Made by a program: the position numbers and the translations under genes | Notes under the pieces: model-generated | Told to the model about the DNA's origin: nothing | The model's database searches: none | The model's input: only the letters and a program-made list of their open reading frames with translations | Part shown: one piece after another, positions 1 through 8,242 of the stretch | Position numbering within the stretch: the first letter of the stretch is position 1 | How the letters are laid out: every line of letters begins with the position of its first letter | Assembly: GCF_003626695.1 (NCBI RefSeq) | Contig: NZ_RBAH01000045.1 | Span: 1-39,850 of the forward strand | Reading direction: 5' to 3' | DNA length: 39,850 nucleotides | From: Paenibacillus ginsengarvi | GTDB taxonomy: Bacteria; Bacillota; Bacilli; Paenibacillales; NBRC-103111

Positions 1-2570
1 CAGGGCCGACCGGAGGTACGGGCACGACCGGAGCCACGGGGTTGACTGGGGAAACGGGTTCGACCGGAGAAACGGGACCGACCGGAGCCACGGGATCGAT
101 CGGGGAAACGGGTTCGACCGGAGCCACGGGGTTGACCGGAGGCACGGGTTCAACCGGAGCCACGGGGTTGACTGGGGCCACGGGTACGACTGGGGAAACA
201 GGCACGACCGGAGCCACGGGGCCGACCGGAGAAACGGGGTTGACCGGAGGCACGGGATCGACCGGAGCCACGGGTTCGGCTGGAGGCACGGGGCCGACCG
301 GAGCCACGGGGTTGACTGGGGAAACGGGATCGACCGGAGAAACGGGACCGACCGGGGCCACGGGGTTGGCAGGAGAAACGGGACCGACCGGAGCCACGGG
401 ATCGAGCGGGGAAACGGGCTCGACCGGAGAAACGGGACCGACCGGAGCCACGGGTTCGACCGGAGCCACGGGCTCGACAGGAACAACGGGTTCGACCGGA
501 GAAACGGGACCGACCGGAGCCACGGGATCGATCGGGGAAACGGGTTCGACCGGAGCCACGGGATCGACCGGAGGCACGGGGCAACCCGGAGGCACGGGTT
601 CAACTGGAGCCACGGGCCCGACCGGAGCCACGGGGTTGACCGGAGAGACGGGCACTACTGGGGCCACAGGGCCGAGCGGAGAAACGGGACCGACCGGAGC
701 CACGGGCTCGACCGGAGCCACTGGGCCGACCGGTGAAACAGGGGTTACCGGAGCAACTGGCACTACTGGAGCCACTGGGCTGACAGGTGAAACGGGCACG
801 ACTGGGGTCACAGGGCCGACCGGAGGTACGGGCACGACCGGAGCCACGGGGTTGACTGGGGAAACGGGTTCGACCGGAGCCACGGGGTTGACTGGGGAAA
901 CGGGTTCGACAGGAGAAACGGGACCGACCGGAGCCACGGGATCGATCGGGGAAACGGGATCGACCGGAGCCACGGGGTTGACCGGAGGCACGGGTTCAAC
1001 CGGAGCCAAGGGGTTGACTGGGGCCACGGGTACGACTGGGGAAACAGGCACGACCGGAGCCACGGGGTTGACCGGAGAGACGGGTTCGACCGGAGGCACG
1101 GGTTCAACCGGAGCAACAGGCTCGACTGGAGCCACGGGTACGACTGGAGCTACGGGCCCGACCGGGGTCACGGGCTCGACAGGAGAAACGGGACCGTCCG
1201 GAGAAACGGGCACTACTGGAGCCACAGGGCCGACCGGAGCCACGGGATTGACAGGAGAAACGGGTTCGACCGGAGCCACGGGGTTGACCGGAACCACGGG
1301 CCTGACCGGGGCAACAGGGTTGACAGGAGAGACGGGCACGACTGGAGCTACGGGCACTACTGGAGCTACGGGCCCGACCGGTGCAACGGGATTGACAGGA
1401 GAGACGGGCACGACTGGAGCCACGGGGTTGACCGGAGCCACGGGTTCGACCGGAGCCACGGGTTCGACCGGAGCCACGGGCCCGACTGGGGCCACGGGCA
1501 CGACCGGTGAAACGGGGGCAACCGGAGCAACAGGCACGACCGGAGCAACAGGCACGACCGGGGAAACGGGATTGACCGGAGCCACGGGTACGACGGGTGA
1601 AACGGGCCCGACTGGGGCCACGGGATCGACCGGAGATACGGGGTTGACCGGAGCCACGGGCCCAACCGGAGAAACAGGGGCCACTGGAGAAACGGGATCG
1701 GCGGGAGCAACGGGTTCGACCGGAGCAACAGGCTCGACAGGAGGCACGGGATCGACCGGAGCTACGGGTTTGACCGGAGCCACGGGCCCGACCGGAGAAA
1801 CAGGGGCAACCGGAGAAACGGGATCGGCGGGAGCCACGGGTTCGACCGGTGCAACGGGTTTGACGGGAGCCACGGGTTTGACCGGAGCCACGGGTTCGAC
1901 TGGAATCACCGGTACGACCGGAGCGACGGGAGCAACAGCAACCGGGCCGACTGGAGTAACCGGCCCAACCGGCGCAACTGGAGCGACGGGAGCAACAGCA
2001 ACCGGCCCAACCGGCGTAACCGGCGCAACTGGAGCAACCGGTACGACAGGAGCAACGGGAGCAACAGCAACTGGCCCAACCGGCGTAACTGGTACAACGG
2101 GAGCCACGGGAACAACAGGAGCAACAGGAGCAACAGGAGCAACCGGAGCAACCGGAGCAACCGGAGCAACCGGAGCAACTGGGCTATTGCATCAATTACA
2201 AGTATCCGAAAATTCACCCAATACTTCCGGCAGTTCAGCAATTGCAATTACGTCAACCGCAACTACTCTAAAAACAATTACAATAACTGGAGTTCAGGCA
2301 GGAAGCAGCGTTTGGTTGCAAGGTGTCGTCGGCTGGGAGTCTACTGCGGGAACCACTGCATTTGAAATCCAAGTTCTTCGCGGAGCAACTCTTATATATA
2401 GCATGATTCAACACGGAGCAGGCAATAACACATTCAGCGCAGTAAGTGTAAGTCATGTTGATCAAACTCCCGGCACCGGAAATGTCACTTATACGTTAAA
2501 TGCCCTTACAACCGTAGGTACAGCCAATGCCGTAGGAGCAATCACATTTATTGGCGCGCTCATTCAATAA
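1..2570 (+). CDS. collagen-like Gly-X-Thr surface protein (5' end outside window)
   Basis: The frame is open from base 3 to the TAA at 2568-2570, so the true start lies left of the window; the TTG at 42 is only an internal codon. About 725 residues are Gly-X-Thr triplets, with X mostly Ser, Ala, Pro, Leu, Thr or Glu. A globular C-terminal domain of about 125 residues follows, starting near 2184, rich in Thr, Ser, Ala and Gly and shaped like a beta jelly-roll. This architecture is known from BclA-type exosporium glycoproteins, in which the collagen stalk is O-glycosylated on Thr and the C-terminal domain trimerises. The N-terminal targeting part cannot be seen, so exosporium location is inferred. 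The nearby galE is consistent with sugar supply for glycosylation. Confidence 0.88.
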   Translation, partial: GPTGGTGTTGATGLTGETGSTGETGPTGATGSIGETGSTGATGLTGGTGSTGATGLTGATGTTGETGTTGATGPTGETGLTGGTGSTGATGSAGGTGPTGATGLTGETGSTGETGPTGATGLAGETGPTGATGSSGETGSTGETGPTGATGSTGATGSTGTTGSTGETGPTGATGSIGETGSTGATGSTGGTGQPGGTGSTGATGPTGATGLTGETGTTGATGPSGETGPTGATGSTGATGPTGETGVTGATGTTGATGLTGETGTTGVTGPTGGTGTTGATGLTGETGSTGATGLTGETGSTGETGPTGATGSIGETGSTGATGLTGGTGSTGAKGLTGATGTTGETGTTGATGLTGETGSTGGTGSTGATGSTGATGTTGATGPTGVTGSTGETGPSGETGTTGATGPTGATGLTGETGSTGATGLTGTTGLTGATGLTGETGTTGATGTTGATGPTGATGLTGETGTTGATGLTGATGSTGATGSTGATGPTGATGTTGETGATGATGTTGATGTTGETGLTGATGTTGETGPTGATGSTGDTGLTGATGPTGETGATGETGSAGATGSTGATGSTGGTGSTGATGLTGATGPTGETGATGETGSAGATGSTGATGLTGATGLTGATGSTGITGTTGATGATATGPTGVTGPTGATGATGATATGPTGVTGATGATGTTGATGATATGPTGVTGTTGATGTTGATGATGATGATGATGATGATGLLHQLQVSENSPNTSGSSAIAITSTATTLKTITITGVQAGSSVWLQGVVGWESTAGTTAFEIQVLRGATLIYSMIQHGAGNNTFSAVSVSHVDQTPGTGNVTYTLNALTTVGTANAVGAITFIGALIQ
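3..2183 (+). repeat. Gly-X-Thr coding repeat tract
   Basis: A 9-base periodic tract (GGN NNN ACN) runs for about 2.2 kb. Longer units are duplicated within it: bases 1-68 recur at 811-878, and bases 69 to about 223 recur from 915 with only a few changes. From about 2110 to 2180 the tract becomes almost pure GGAGCAACM units, which suggests recent slippage expansion. The tract is likely to vary in length between strains. Confidence 0.93.
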
Positions 2571-2589
2571 TTTTTATAATCCCGATGCA

Positions 2590-2626
2590 GAAATAACCGA
2601 CCTACTGGGCCGGTTATTTCTCTTTT
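2590..2626 (+). terminator. Rho-independent terminator of the collagen-like gene
   Basis: Perfect 10-bp arms GAAATAACCG (2590-2599) and CGGTTATTTC (2611-2620) surround an 11-base loop and are followed by a T-rich tail (TCTTTTT). It begins 20 bases after the stop codon. Confidence 0.88.
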
Positions 2627-2754
2627 TCGGAGTTGGCCTGGAATCGAGAGGAGCCCGGCGATACCGCTGACCAAACAGGACGTGATCCCATTCTGATAAC
2701 CGTAATCAAAAGAAACTCCTGTACGGGAAATCGAAAAATTACCACAATGACATT

Positions 2755-2782
2755 ACCATTCCGAAGTATCAGGCATAAAATT
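2755..2782 (+). promoter_or_regulatory. possible sigma-K-like promoter before galE
   Basis: ACC at 2755-2757 is separated by 16 bases from CATAAAATT at 2774-2782. The sigma-K consensus is AC, 16-17 bases, CATANNNTA; only the last base of the -10 differs. It lies about 50 bases upstream of the galE start. Mother-cell expression would fit a role in coat or exosporium glycosylation, but the match is short and could be chance. Confidence 0.3.
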
Positions 2783-2834
2783 AAGTGACTTACTAATATC
2801 CTTTTTTTCTCAATCGAAAAAGGAAGGTGCGGTT

Positions 2835-3851
2835 ATGAGCGAAACAGTATTAGTTACAGGAGGGGCAGGTTATATAGGCTCCCATACTTGTAAAGAGCTA
2901 AATAAGGCTGGCTACTTTCCTGTTGTTTATGACCATTTGAGCACCGGATATGCTGAATTTGTGAAATGGGGTCCTCTTGAGATAGGTGACATTCTGGATA
3001 CCGAAAGGCTGATACAAGTCATCATAAAGTACACCCCTGCTGCGATCATTCATCTCGCCGGTTCTGCCTATGTTGGAGAATCCGTGATTCATCCTTCGTT
3101 GTACTATCGGAATAATGTGCAAGGCACCCTTAGCGTACTTCAGGCAATGAAGAGTACGGGAATCCGGAATATTGTGCTTTCCTCATCGTGCGCCGTCTAC
3201 GGTATTCCGTCGGAACCATTCATTAAGGAGAGCCATCCTCAAGTACCTGTGAATCCATACGGTCGTACCAAATCAATAATAGAACATATGCTGCATGACT
3301 TCGCTTACGCATATGGGATAAAGGCGGTCTCATTACGTTATTTCAACGCAGCTGGAGCCGATCCGGATGGAGAGATCGGGGAACAACACGATCCGGAAAC
3401 TCATCTGATTCCGCTTCTATTGGATGTCGCCGCAGGAAGAAGATCTCATTTGGATATTTACGGAGACGATTACCCGTCGGAAGACGGAACTTGTGTACGC
3501 GACTACGTTCATGTTTCGGATTTGGCGAATGCCCACGTCAAAGCGATGGATAAGATATTGAATGGGGGTTCTTATGCTCCCTGTTATAACCTTGGCAACG
3601 GACAAGGATACTCCGTATTGCAAATAGTACGAGCGGCTGAACGAGTGACTCGAAAGAAAATTGCGGTACGACTGGCACCCCGGAGAATTGGCGATCCACC
3701 GCGTCTTGTTTGCGATTCTTCCCTTGCGCAGTCAGAATTGGAATGGATACCGCAATATTGCTCTTTGGAGGTTATGTTGGAACACGCATGGAAATGGCAT
3801 CAAAAGCGATATTCTTTGCTTGGAATCAGCGCTCAAGTGCCACCTGAATAG
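2835..3851 (+). CDS. galE: UDP-glucose 4-epimerase
   Basis: The 338-residue protein interconverts UDP-glucose and UDP-galactose in the cytoplasm, using tightly bound NAD. The N-terminal Rossmann motif GGAGYIG is at residues 9-15. The catalytic triad of the extended SDR family is visible as Ser118 (SSSCAVYG), Tyr142 and Lys146 (PYGRTK), and the GalE motif VRDYVHVSDLANAH is present. Length is normal for the family. The ATG is preceded by AGGAAGG (2821-2827) at a good distance. It stands alone between the collagen-gene terminator and a convergent permease remnant, so it is probably monocistronic. Its position beside a collagen-like glycoprotein gene suggests sugar-nucleotide supply for spore-surface glycans, which is inference. 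Confidence 0.95.
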   Translation: MSETVLVTGGAGYIGSHTCKELNKAGYFPVVYDHLSTGYAEFVKWGPLEIGDILDTERLIQVIIKYTPAAIIHLAGSAYVGESVIHPSLYYRNNVQGTLSVLQAMKSTGIRNIVLSSSCAVYGIPSEPFIKESHPQVPVNPYGRTKSIIEHMLHDFAYAYGIKAVSLRYFNAAGADPDGEIGEQHDPETHLIPLLLDVAAGRRSHLDIYGDDYPSEDGTCVRDYVHVSDLANAHVKAMDKILNGGSYAPCYNLGNGQGYSVLQIVRAAERVTRKKIAVRLAPRRIGDPPRLVCDSSLAQSELEWIPQYCSLEVMLEHAWKWHQKRYSLLGISAQVPPE

Positions 3852-3854
3852 GAC

Positions 3855-3897
3855 CGTGAATTGACGATTTGTAGGTTTTATCGGTTTAGCCTTCAAG
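3855..3897. repeat. left copy of imperfect direct repeat
   Basis: It shares CGTGAATTRACGATT at its left end and an exact 18-base block (3880-3897) with bases 5913-5954; the middle diverges. The two copies bracket the permease remnant and the phosphotransferase gene. It lies just after the galE stop codon and runs into the end of the convergent permease remnant. Confidence 0.75.
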
Positions 3898-4845
3898 CGT
3901 TTGCTGCTTTTGTATCGCAAGGGGTTTCAGAACAGAACCAAGAAGAACGACGATACTCACTATGCCGATCCAGGTAAGCGACGATAGGGCATGGTTCCAG
4001 CTTAGACCCTTGCCGAAGAAGAACAACTCTCTCAGCCCTTCCACCATAAACCGCATCGGCAGCCACGAATACACCCAGTCCCGATAAAACGAGGACATCA
4101 TTTCGGGAGCCAGTGCAAGTAAAGGCGCTCCAAAGAAAAGCATCAGGGCGAAGATGGCAATACCTTTAAAGCCAAGCCACGACAAAACAGCGGAGATCAG
4201 AAGAAAGAAGCAAAAGAAAGTAATGGTCAAAAAAAGCGCCGTATCTGCAAATTGGGGAATATGGAGTCCAATCATACGGTCCGCAAGCCAAGTTAATCCG
4301 AAACCAACGACAACTGCAACCACAGCGCCGATGACCATCTGCGTTACCTTCGCAAGCAAACTCTCTTTGCGAGTTTTAAACGTTACTTTGCTGATGACCA
4401 TAAAGAGGATCGCTGCGCTCGCGATGCATGCCATCCATAGAGGCTGGAACAAGGAGATAGGAGCGTTTCCGTTTGCGCTTTTCGTACCGGTTTCGTTGAC
4501 ATTGGTCACTTTTTTGGCAATGGGATTGGCCAATTTGGAAGCCTGGTCCGCCATCAGCGACGCACTTTGAGTTTTAATACCTTCGAGCAGCTGCGTGCGA
4601 ATAGTGTTGTTCATCGTATCGATGACGCCATTAAGGATTGACCCTGCCATGGTGGAAGCCGCTGCGTTCATCCCTTGATTGATATAGATTTGAACCTCGG
4701 GCGAAGCAGGGGCCGGAGTGCGCAAGGAGTCTTGTTTCGCGCTAAAATCTTTCGGAATAACAAACGCCGCGTAATACTCCTGGGGCAGGGACCCGCCGGT
4801 CACCGGCGGTACTCCGGGAGCGATGAACACGACGGGACTTTCCAA
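3886..4845 (-). pseudogene. N-terminally truncated ABC-2/YhgE-type membrane permease
   Basis: The open frame gives 319 residues from a weak TTG start with no convincing ribosome binding site; an in-frame stop lies just upstream at 4852-4854. The motif YYAAFVIPKDFS near the N-terminus, the periplasmic-type loop and then about five or six hydrophobic segments resemble the C-terminal two thirds of YhgE/Pip or ABC-2 type exporter subunits, which normally begin with a transmembrane helix and a longer extracellular domain. That first part is missing. A different minus-strand frame just upstream (about 4850-4900) encodes a plausible stretch TPLQNEIDRVER, hinting at a frameshift plus deletion. No partner ATPase gene is adjacent. 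It is probably non-functional; a short functional form cannot be excluded. Confidence 0.6.
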
Positions 4846-4922
4846 CGAATTTTATACGCTCTACGCGGTCGATTTCGTTCTGCAGAGGCGTGCGTACAAA
4901 AGCGAAATAACAATTTGTTCCC

Positions 4923-4952
4923 TTGCTTCAATCCCGCCCTGCTCCTTATGAT
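4923..4952 (+). promoter_or_regulatory. possible sigma-A promoter for the phosphotransferase gene
   Basis: TTGCTT (4923-4928), an 18-base spacer and TATGAT (4947-4952) approximate the -35 and -10 consensus about 38 bases before the ATG at 4990. AAGGAGGG follows near 4970, and a small repeat (AGGA/TCCT) could pair over that ribosome binding site. Confidence 0.4.
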
Positions 4953-4989
4953 GGATATACATTATATAGAAGGAGGGAAATCCTCATAA

Positions 4990-5922
4990 ATGAATGAGTT
5001 AGACCTTATCATGCAACAAGCCGTCCGGCAACATATCAGCCACTCCGCAAACATCATCTCGGTCGAACCGCGAGCTATCCAATTAGGTTTCCAAGCACAA
5101 GAGGTTCAGCGGTTCCAAGTAAAGCTGCAGATCGATCAGTCCATCAGCGAAGTATATCTGGTTAACAAAAAGGCCGATTTAAAAGAACGACGAGTCCTTA
5201 ACCTGCTACAATCCCAAGCCGCCAAAGTTCCATTAAGCTACTCGAACGATTATTTCACGGACGCCCCTCAGTATATATGCATGCAAGATATCGACTACAA
5301 TACGGACTACGGCAGCATTGATTTGAAAATTGTCGAAAAACAGGCTGGTCATGCGCTGGCGCATATACACGGCTCGAATTACCGCCTTGCGGACCGGCTT
5401 GCTTGGCTTCCGACTGCAAGTCGCGCCTACGTTTCACACATGCTGGAAAAATGGTGGCTGCCTAATTGGGAGAAGGCCAAAAGAAACGATCAATTCGTCG
5501 AACATTTCCGCCCGTATATTCCTGACATCGAGGCGGCTTCGGCTTCAATTGCGGACGACATGGAGCGTGTAATCTGTGACGAGTCTTCCAATACGTTGAT
5601 CCATACGGATTTGCACCCCGGAAACGTATTGTGCTCGAGCAGTAACGAAGTTTATTTTATTGATTGGGCGGATGCTCATTACGGATCTTTTTATTTTGAT
5701 GTTCCCCTTCGCTTTGACGAACTAGATAAAGCCCAGATATACCGGGAAACATTAGAAGAGTCTTTCAAAATCAATGTACATCCGGAACATTTTGCTGCGC
5801 AATTTCGAACTGCCTCGAGATATATTGGAATACGTTATATATCTTGGACGTTTGGCGATTGGCATACAAGCCCAAGCACGATGCAGGCGCTGCAGAGCTA
5901 CTTGAATAGAATCGTGAATTAA
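4990..5922 (+). CDS. APH-family phosphotransferase (aminoglycoside/choline kinase-like)
   Basis: A 310-residue cytoplasmic protein of the aminoglycoside phosphotransferase/choline kinase fold, which moves phosphate from ATP to a small hydroxylated substrate. The catalytic loop reads HTDLHPGN (near residues 211-218), giving the Brenner motif HxDxxxxN, and the metal-binding motif follows as IDWAD about 18 residues later. An upstream AAGGAGGG lies 12 bases before the ATG, a little far but the best choice. The substrate cannot be named from sequence; resistance, choline or spore-related kinases are all possible. It is flanked by an imperfect direct repeat and mobile debris, so it may have arrived by transfer. 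A 7-bp inverted repeat (5909-5915/5922-5928) spans the stop codon. Confidence 0.82.
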   Translation: MNELDLIMQQAVRQHISHSANIISVEPRAIQLGFQAQEVQRFQVKLQIDQSISEVYLVNKKADLKERRVLNLLQSQAAKVPLSYSNDYFTDAPQYICMQDIDYNTDYGSIDLKIVEKQAGHALAHIHGSNYRLADRLAWLPTASRAYVSHMLEKWWLPNWEKAKRNDQFVEHFRPYIPDIEAASASIADDMERVICDESSNTLIHTDLHPGNVLCSSSNEVYFIDWADAHYGSFYFDVPLRFDELDKAQIYRETLEESFKINVHPEHFAAQFRTASRYIGIRYISWTFGDWHTSPSTMQALQSYLNRIVN

Positions 5923-5954
5923 CGATTCACTTAGATATCGGTTTAGCCTTCAAG
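5913..5954. repeat. right copy of imperfect direct repeat
   Basis: It matches 3855-3897 at both ends, including the exact 18-base block at 5937-5954. The copy covers the last codons and stop of the phosphotransferase gene and ends where IS3-derived sequence begins shortly after. Confidence 0.75.
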
Positions 5955-5971
5955 TATAATGCTCCCATAGG

Positions 5972-6381
5972 TTGAGACACGGGAGGGTGAAAAATAAGAG
6001 CCCTGTTATGATTAGCCGGTGGAAGGCTGAGTTTCTTGAGCGTGCTTCCTTGGTCTTTGAGAAAAAGACGAGTGAAACCGACAAACTGAAAAAGGAGTAC
6101 GAAAGCAAGCAAGAGCATCTGGAAAAGCGGGTAGGCCAACTCACGGTAGAGGTCGACTGGCTCAAAAAAAATCTGGTCTCAAATGAACCGTTAGCAGCTC
6201 GAAAAGCAATGGTAGAACGTGATAACAAAGCGATCACGGTGAAGCGCCAGGCCGATCTGTTGATCAAGATTTCGAGGTGAATCGTAAGCGTGTGCATCGT
6301 CTCATGCAGCAGATGGGGTTTGAGGCGATCTATCCGAAGCCGAATTTGAGCAAACTAGAATCGACATATGATCACAGATGA
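5972..6381 (+). mobile_element. collapsed IS3-family insertion sequence remnant
   Basis: Bases 5972-6280 encode the helical, Lys/Glu-rich end of an IS3-type OrfA (SRWKAEFLERASLVFEKK and a leucine-zipper-like coiled coil), running in frame into the start of OrfB (KAMVERDNKAITVKRQADLL). The frame ends at the TGA 6278-6280. From 6271, in another frame, the OrfB piece NRKRVHRLMQQMGFEAIYPK follows and stops at 6379-6381. The DDE catalytic core, the OrfA helix-turn-helix and most of OrfB are missing, so the element cannot move by itself. No clear terminal inverted repeats were found. Confidence 0.85.
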
Positions 6382-6408
6382 ATTGACCTTCTTTTGCTGC
6401 TCGAGCCG

Positions 6409-6454
6409 AACGGCGAAGGGAGGTGGTCGTGTAATCTCCTCTCTATTCGCCGTT
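6409..6454. repeat. long inverted repeat, hairpin-forming
   Basis: Arms AACGGCGAA (6409-6417) and TTCGCCGTT (6446-6454) are exact, and an inner pair GGGAGG/CCTCTC extends the stem to 15 bp with a two-base bulge. There is no T-run, so a simple terminator is unlikely. It lies in the roughly 430-base decayed region between the IS3 remnant and the first AraC gene. Confidence 0.65.
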
Positions 6455-6623
6455 AAAGGAAGCGATTGTCTCATTTCAATACGTCAAGAGTGAGTGAATT
6501 TATTTTTTAAAGGCTGTTCATCACTACCTTCGGTAATGTCCGGTGCTTGCACCATACATCGATTTAAAGAAGCGTATAAAAGCGAAAGCGCTCTCATATC
6601 CGACTGATCGGCGATTTGGTTGA

Positions 6624-6810
6624 CCGTCATATCGGTGGCAGACAATAAGTATTGGCGGTACCGGGCCGCAGAGCGGAAGCATACTTCATCATCTGGCGGA
6701 TGCAGCGGACATCGACAGGCTGCTGACGTCTATCCGCAGCTGGATAAGGGAACACAAATGGCTGGACGGATCGGTACGTTGCATACGGCAGCGGGCCTGG
6801 GAGGCGGCGC
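6624..6810 (+). pseudogene. unidentified coding-like remnant
   Basis: One plus-strand frame without a usable start codon is open from just after the TGA at 6621-6623. It reads like protein, with segments such as HHLADAADIDRLL and SIRSWIREHKWLDG, before running into the opposite-strand AraC gene. I do not recognise the family. The surrounding bases (6455-6623) show nothing else I can support. It may be the tail of a deleted gene, consistent with the scarred neighbourhood, or a chance open frame. Confidence 0.25.
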
Positions 6811-7713
6811 TCACTCAAACTTCGGCCGGTACTGCATGGGCGATACGCCGGTCCATCGGCGGAACTGGCTGGAAAAGTGGCTGAGCGAATGAAAGCCGAG
6901 CTCCAGGGCAATGGCCTCGATCGGACGGTTGGTCGTCACCAGCAGCCGTTTTGCCCGGTTTAGGACCAGCTCGCTGACGTAGCGGCGCGGAGAGACGCCG
7001 TATACTTTGGTGAACAGCTTCGAACATTGGCTGCGGCTTAAGTGCAAGTCTCGGGCGATCCGGGCGATGGAATTGTCCGAATCCGCAGTTACCATCCGCC
7101 GAAGCCGTTCTTCGATCGCATGCGCCGTATCGATTTCCTTAAAGGAAGCGACAGAAAGCCGGGCTTTCCCGGCGGGCGCTTGAGGAGCGGCGAATTGCGC
7201 AGTCAACGAAGTGACTATCAGTAAAATCGCGGCTTGCAGTTCAAGCTTGCGCAGCGGATCGATATCCAGAGCCTCGAGCTTGGCGGACGGACCGGACGAG
7301 GGCGCGTCCGTCAGGCTCAGCGCCATCAGTCGCTCAATGCGCGCAACGATTTCCGCCAGCCCACCCGCAGCCGCATCGGCTCCACTCAGCAGAAAGCAGT
7401 CGGCGGCGGTAAGCCGCCTGCGCAAGTCAGGATCGTCCACATCAAAGTGGATGTTCAAAAACGAATACGGCTCGGCGGCGAGGTTCTCCAGCCGATGGCG
7501 CGCTCCGGCTTTCAGCAGCATCCAGTCTCCCGTACGCATCGTCCGTTCGCTTGCTCCCACAAACTGCACGACTTCACCGCTGAAGCAGTATAATATTTCA
7601 AACAAATGATGATGATGCAGCGGGTACGACCAACCCGGGGGCTTGACGAAAAATCCGCAGCCCTTGATTTGAAGCGTACTGGTCATACTCGGAAAGATCA
7701 CCTCGATATCCAT
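6811..7713 (-). CDS. AraC-family transcriptional regulator with cupin sensor domain
   Basis: A 300-residue cytoplasmic DNA-binding protein. The N-terminal half is a cupin-like sensor (HHHHLFEILYCFSGE near residue 32), probably binding a sugar. The C-terminal 100 residues carry the two helix-turn-helix motifs of the family, ending in the signature ELGFHSLSHFSSQFRRWTGVSPMQYR. GGAGG lies just upstream of the ATG on the minus strand. It diverges from the sugar-binding lipoprotein gene at 8243, its likely target. The same divergent arrangement recurs at 21348/22352 and 31946/33008. Confidence 0.93.
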   Translation of the reverse strand: MDIEVIFPSMTSTLQIKGCGFFVKPPGWSYPLHHHHLFEILYCFSGEVVQFVGASERTMRTGDWMLLKAGARHRLENLAAEPYSFLNIHFDVDDPDLRRRLTAADCFLLSGADAAAGGLAEIVARIERLMALSLTDAPSSGPSAKLEALDIDPLRKLELQAAILLIVTSLTAQFAAPQAPAGKARLSVASFKEIDTAHAIEERLRRMVTADSDNSIARIARDLHLSRSQCSKLFTKVYGVSPRRYVSELVLNRAKRLLVTTNRPIEAIALELGFHSLSHFSSQFRRWTGVSPMQYRPKFE

Positions 7714-8242
7714 TCTCTTCCTCCGTTCGAGTCGACTGGAGACAGTCCCTTCAGCCGGTGCCGCAGGCCATGCGTTTTCCTTTTTTTCATTTTATCATAT
7801 TTGGAACATCCTTAATGATACTGGCACAAATGCTAAAAAAAACGGATGCTTTGCGTATGGTCCCGGGCGCAAATCCGGCTTATGATGAAGGCAACCGCCA
7901 TCAAGGAACAGGTTGTCGCCGTATCCGGAAAAGCAAGCCGGCAACAGGCGATCGATGGCGTGCTGGACGATATTGCACGCTGCTGGTCGGAGCAGTCCAG
8001 GCAATCTGCGCAAGGAAAAACGATCAGGCGTGAGAGGAGGTGACAGGGGACGAAGCCCGACCTTTCATCGGGTCTTGCCGGAAACGGGCGATCCCGCCGA
8101 TACGTTCCTGTATTTACGATGGAAGAAGGTTCCCAGCGGGACTGTCAGTATTTATGTAATCGTTTACATAGAGCATGCCTGTATAGAAGCGATTACCAAC
8201 TTGAACGTGCTTTTAAACCCAATAACGAAGAGGGTGTCATTC
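7714..8242. other. 529-base divergent regulatory region
   Basis: This spacer separates the AraC gene from the first sugar-binding lipoprotein gene. It holds a catabolite-type palindrome at 8155-8168 and a strong orphan ribosome binding sequence AGAGGAGG at 8033-8040. An open frame of 53 codons (7882-8043, beginning MMKATAIKEQ) ends on that sequence, so it may be a small gene or a remnant of one; no good ribosome binding site precedes it and I do not recognise it. The open frame through 7913-8242 has no protein-like character and is not part of the lipoprotein. Confidence 0.45.
8155..8168. promoter_or_regulatory. candidate catabolite-responsive element
   Basis: TGTAATCGTTTACA is a nearly perfect palindrome and fits the loose CcpA cre pattern TGNAANCGNNNNCA. 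It lies 75 bases before the lipoprotein start at 8243. A LacI-family operator would look similar. Confidence 0.55.

Noticed and set aside
3..2183. Possible CRISPR or minisatellite array
   Set aside because: The periodicity is 9 bases and stays in one coding frame as Gly-X-Thr; there are no unique spacers of constant length.
150..2247. Several open frames on the minus strand opposite the collagen-like gene
   Set aside because: They are Arg/Ser/Pro- or Leu-rich mirror images of the 9-base repeat with no ribosome binding sites, so they follow from the repeat on the other strand.
7913..8242. N-terminal extension of lipoprotein 1
   Set aside because: The extension is not protein-like and would bury the lipoprotein signal peptide; the ATG at 8243 has its own ribosome site.
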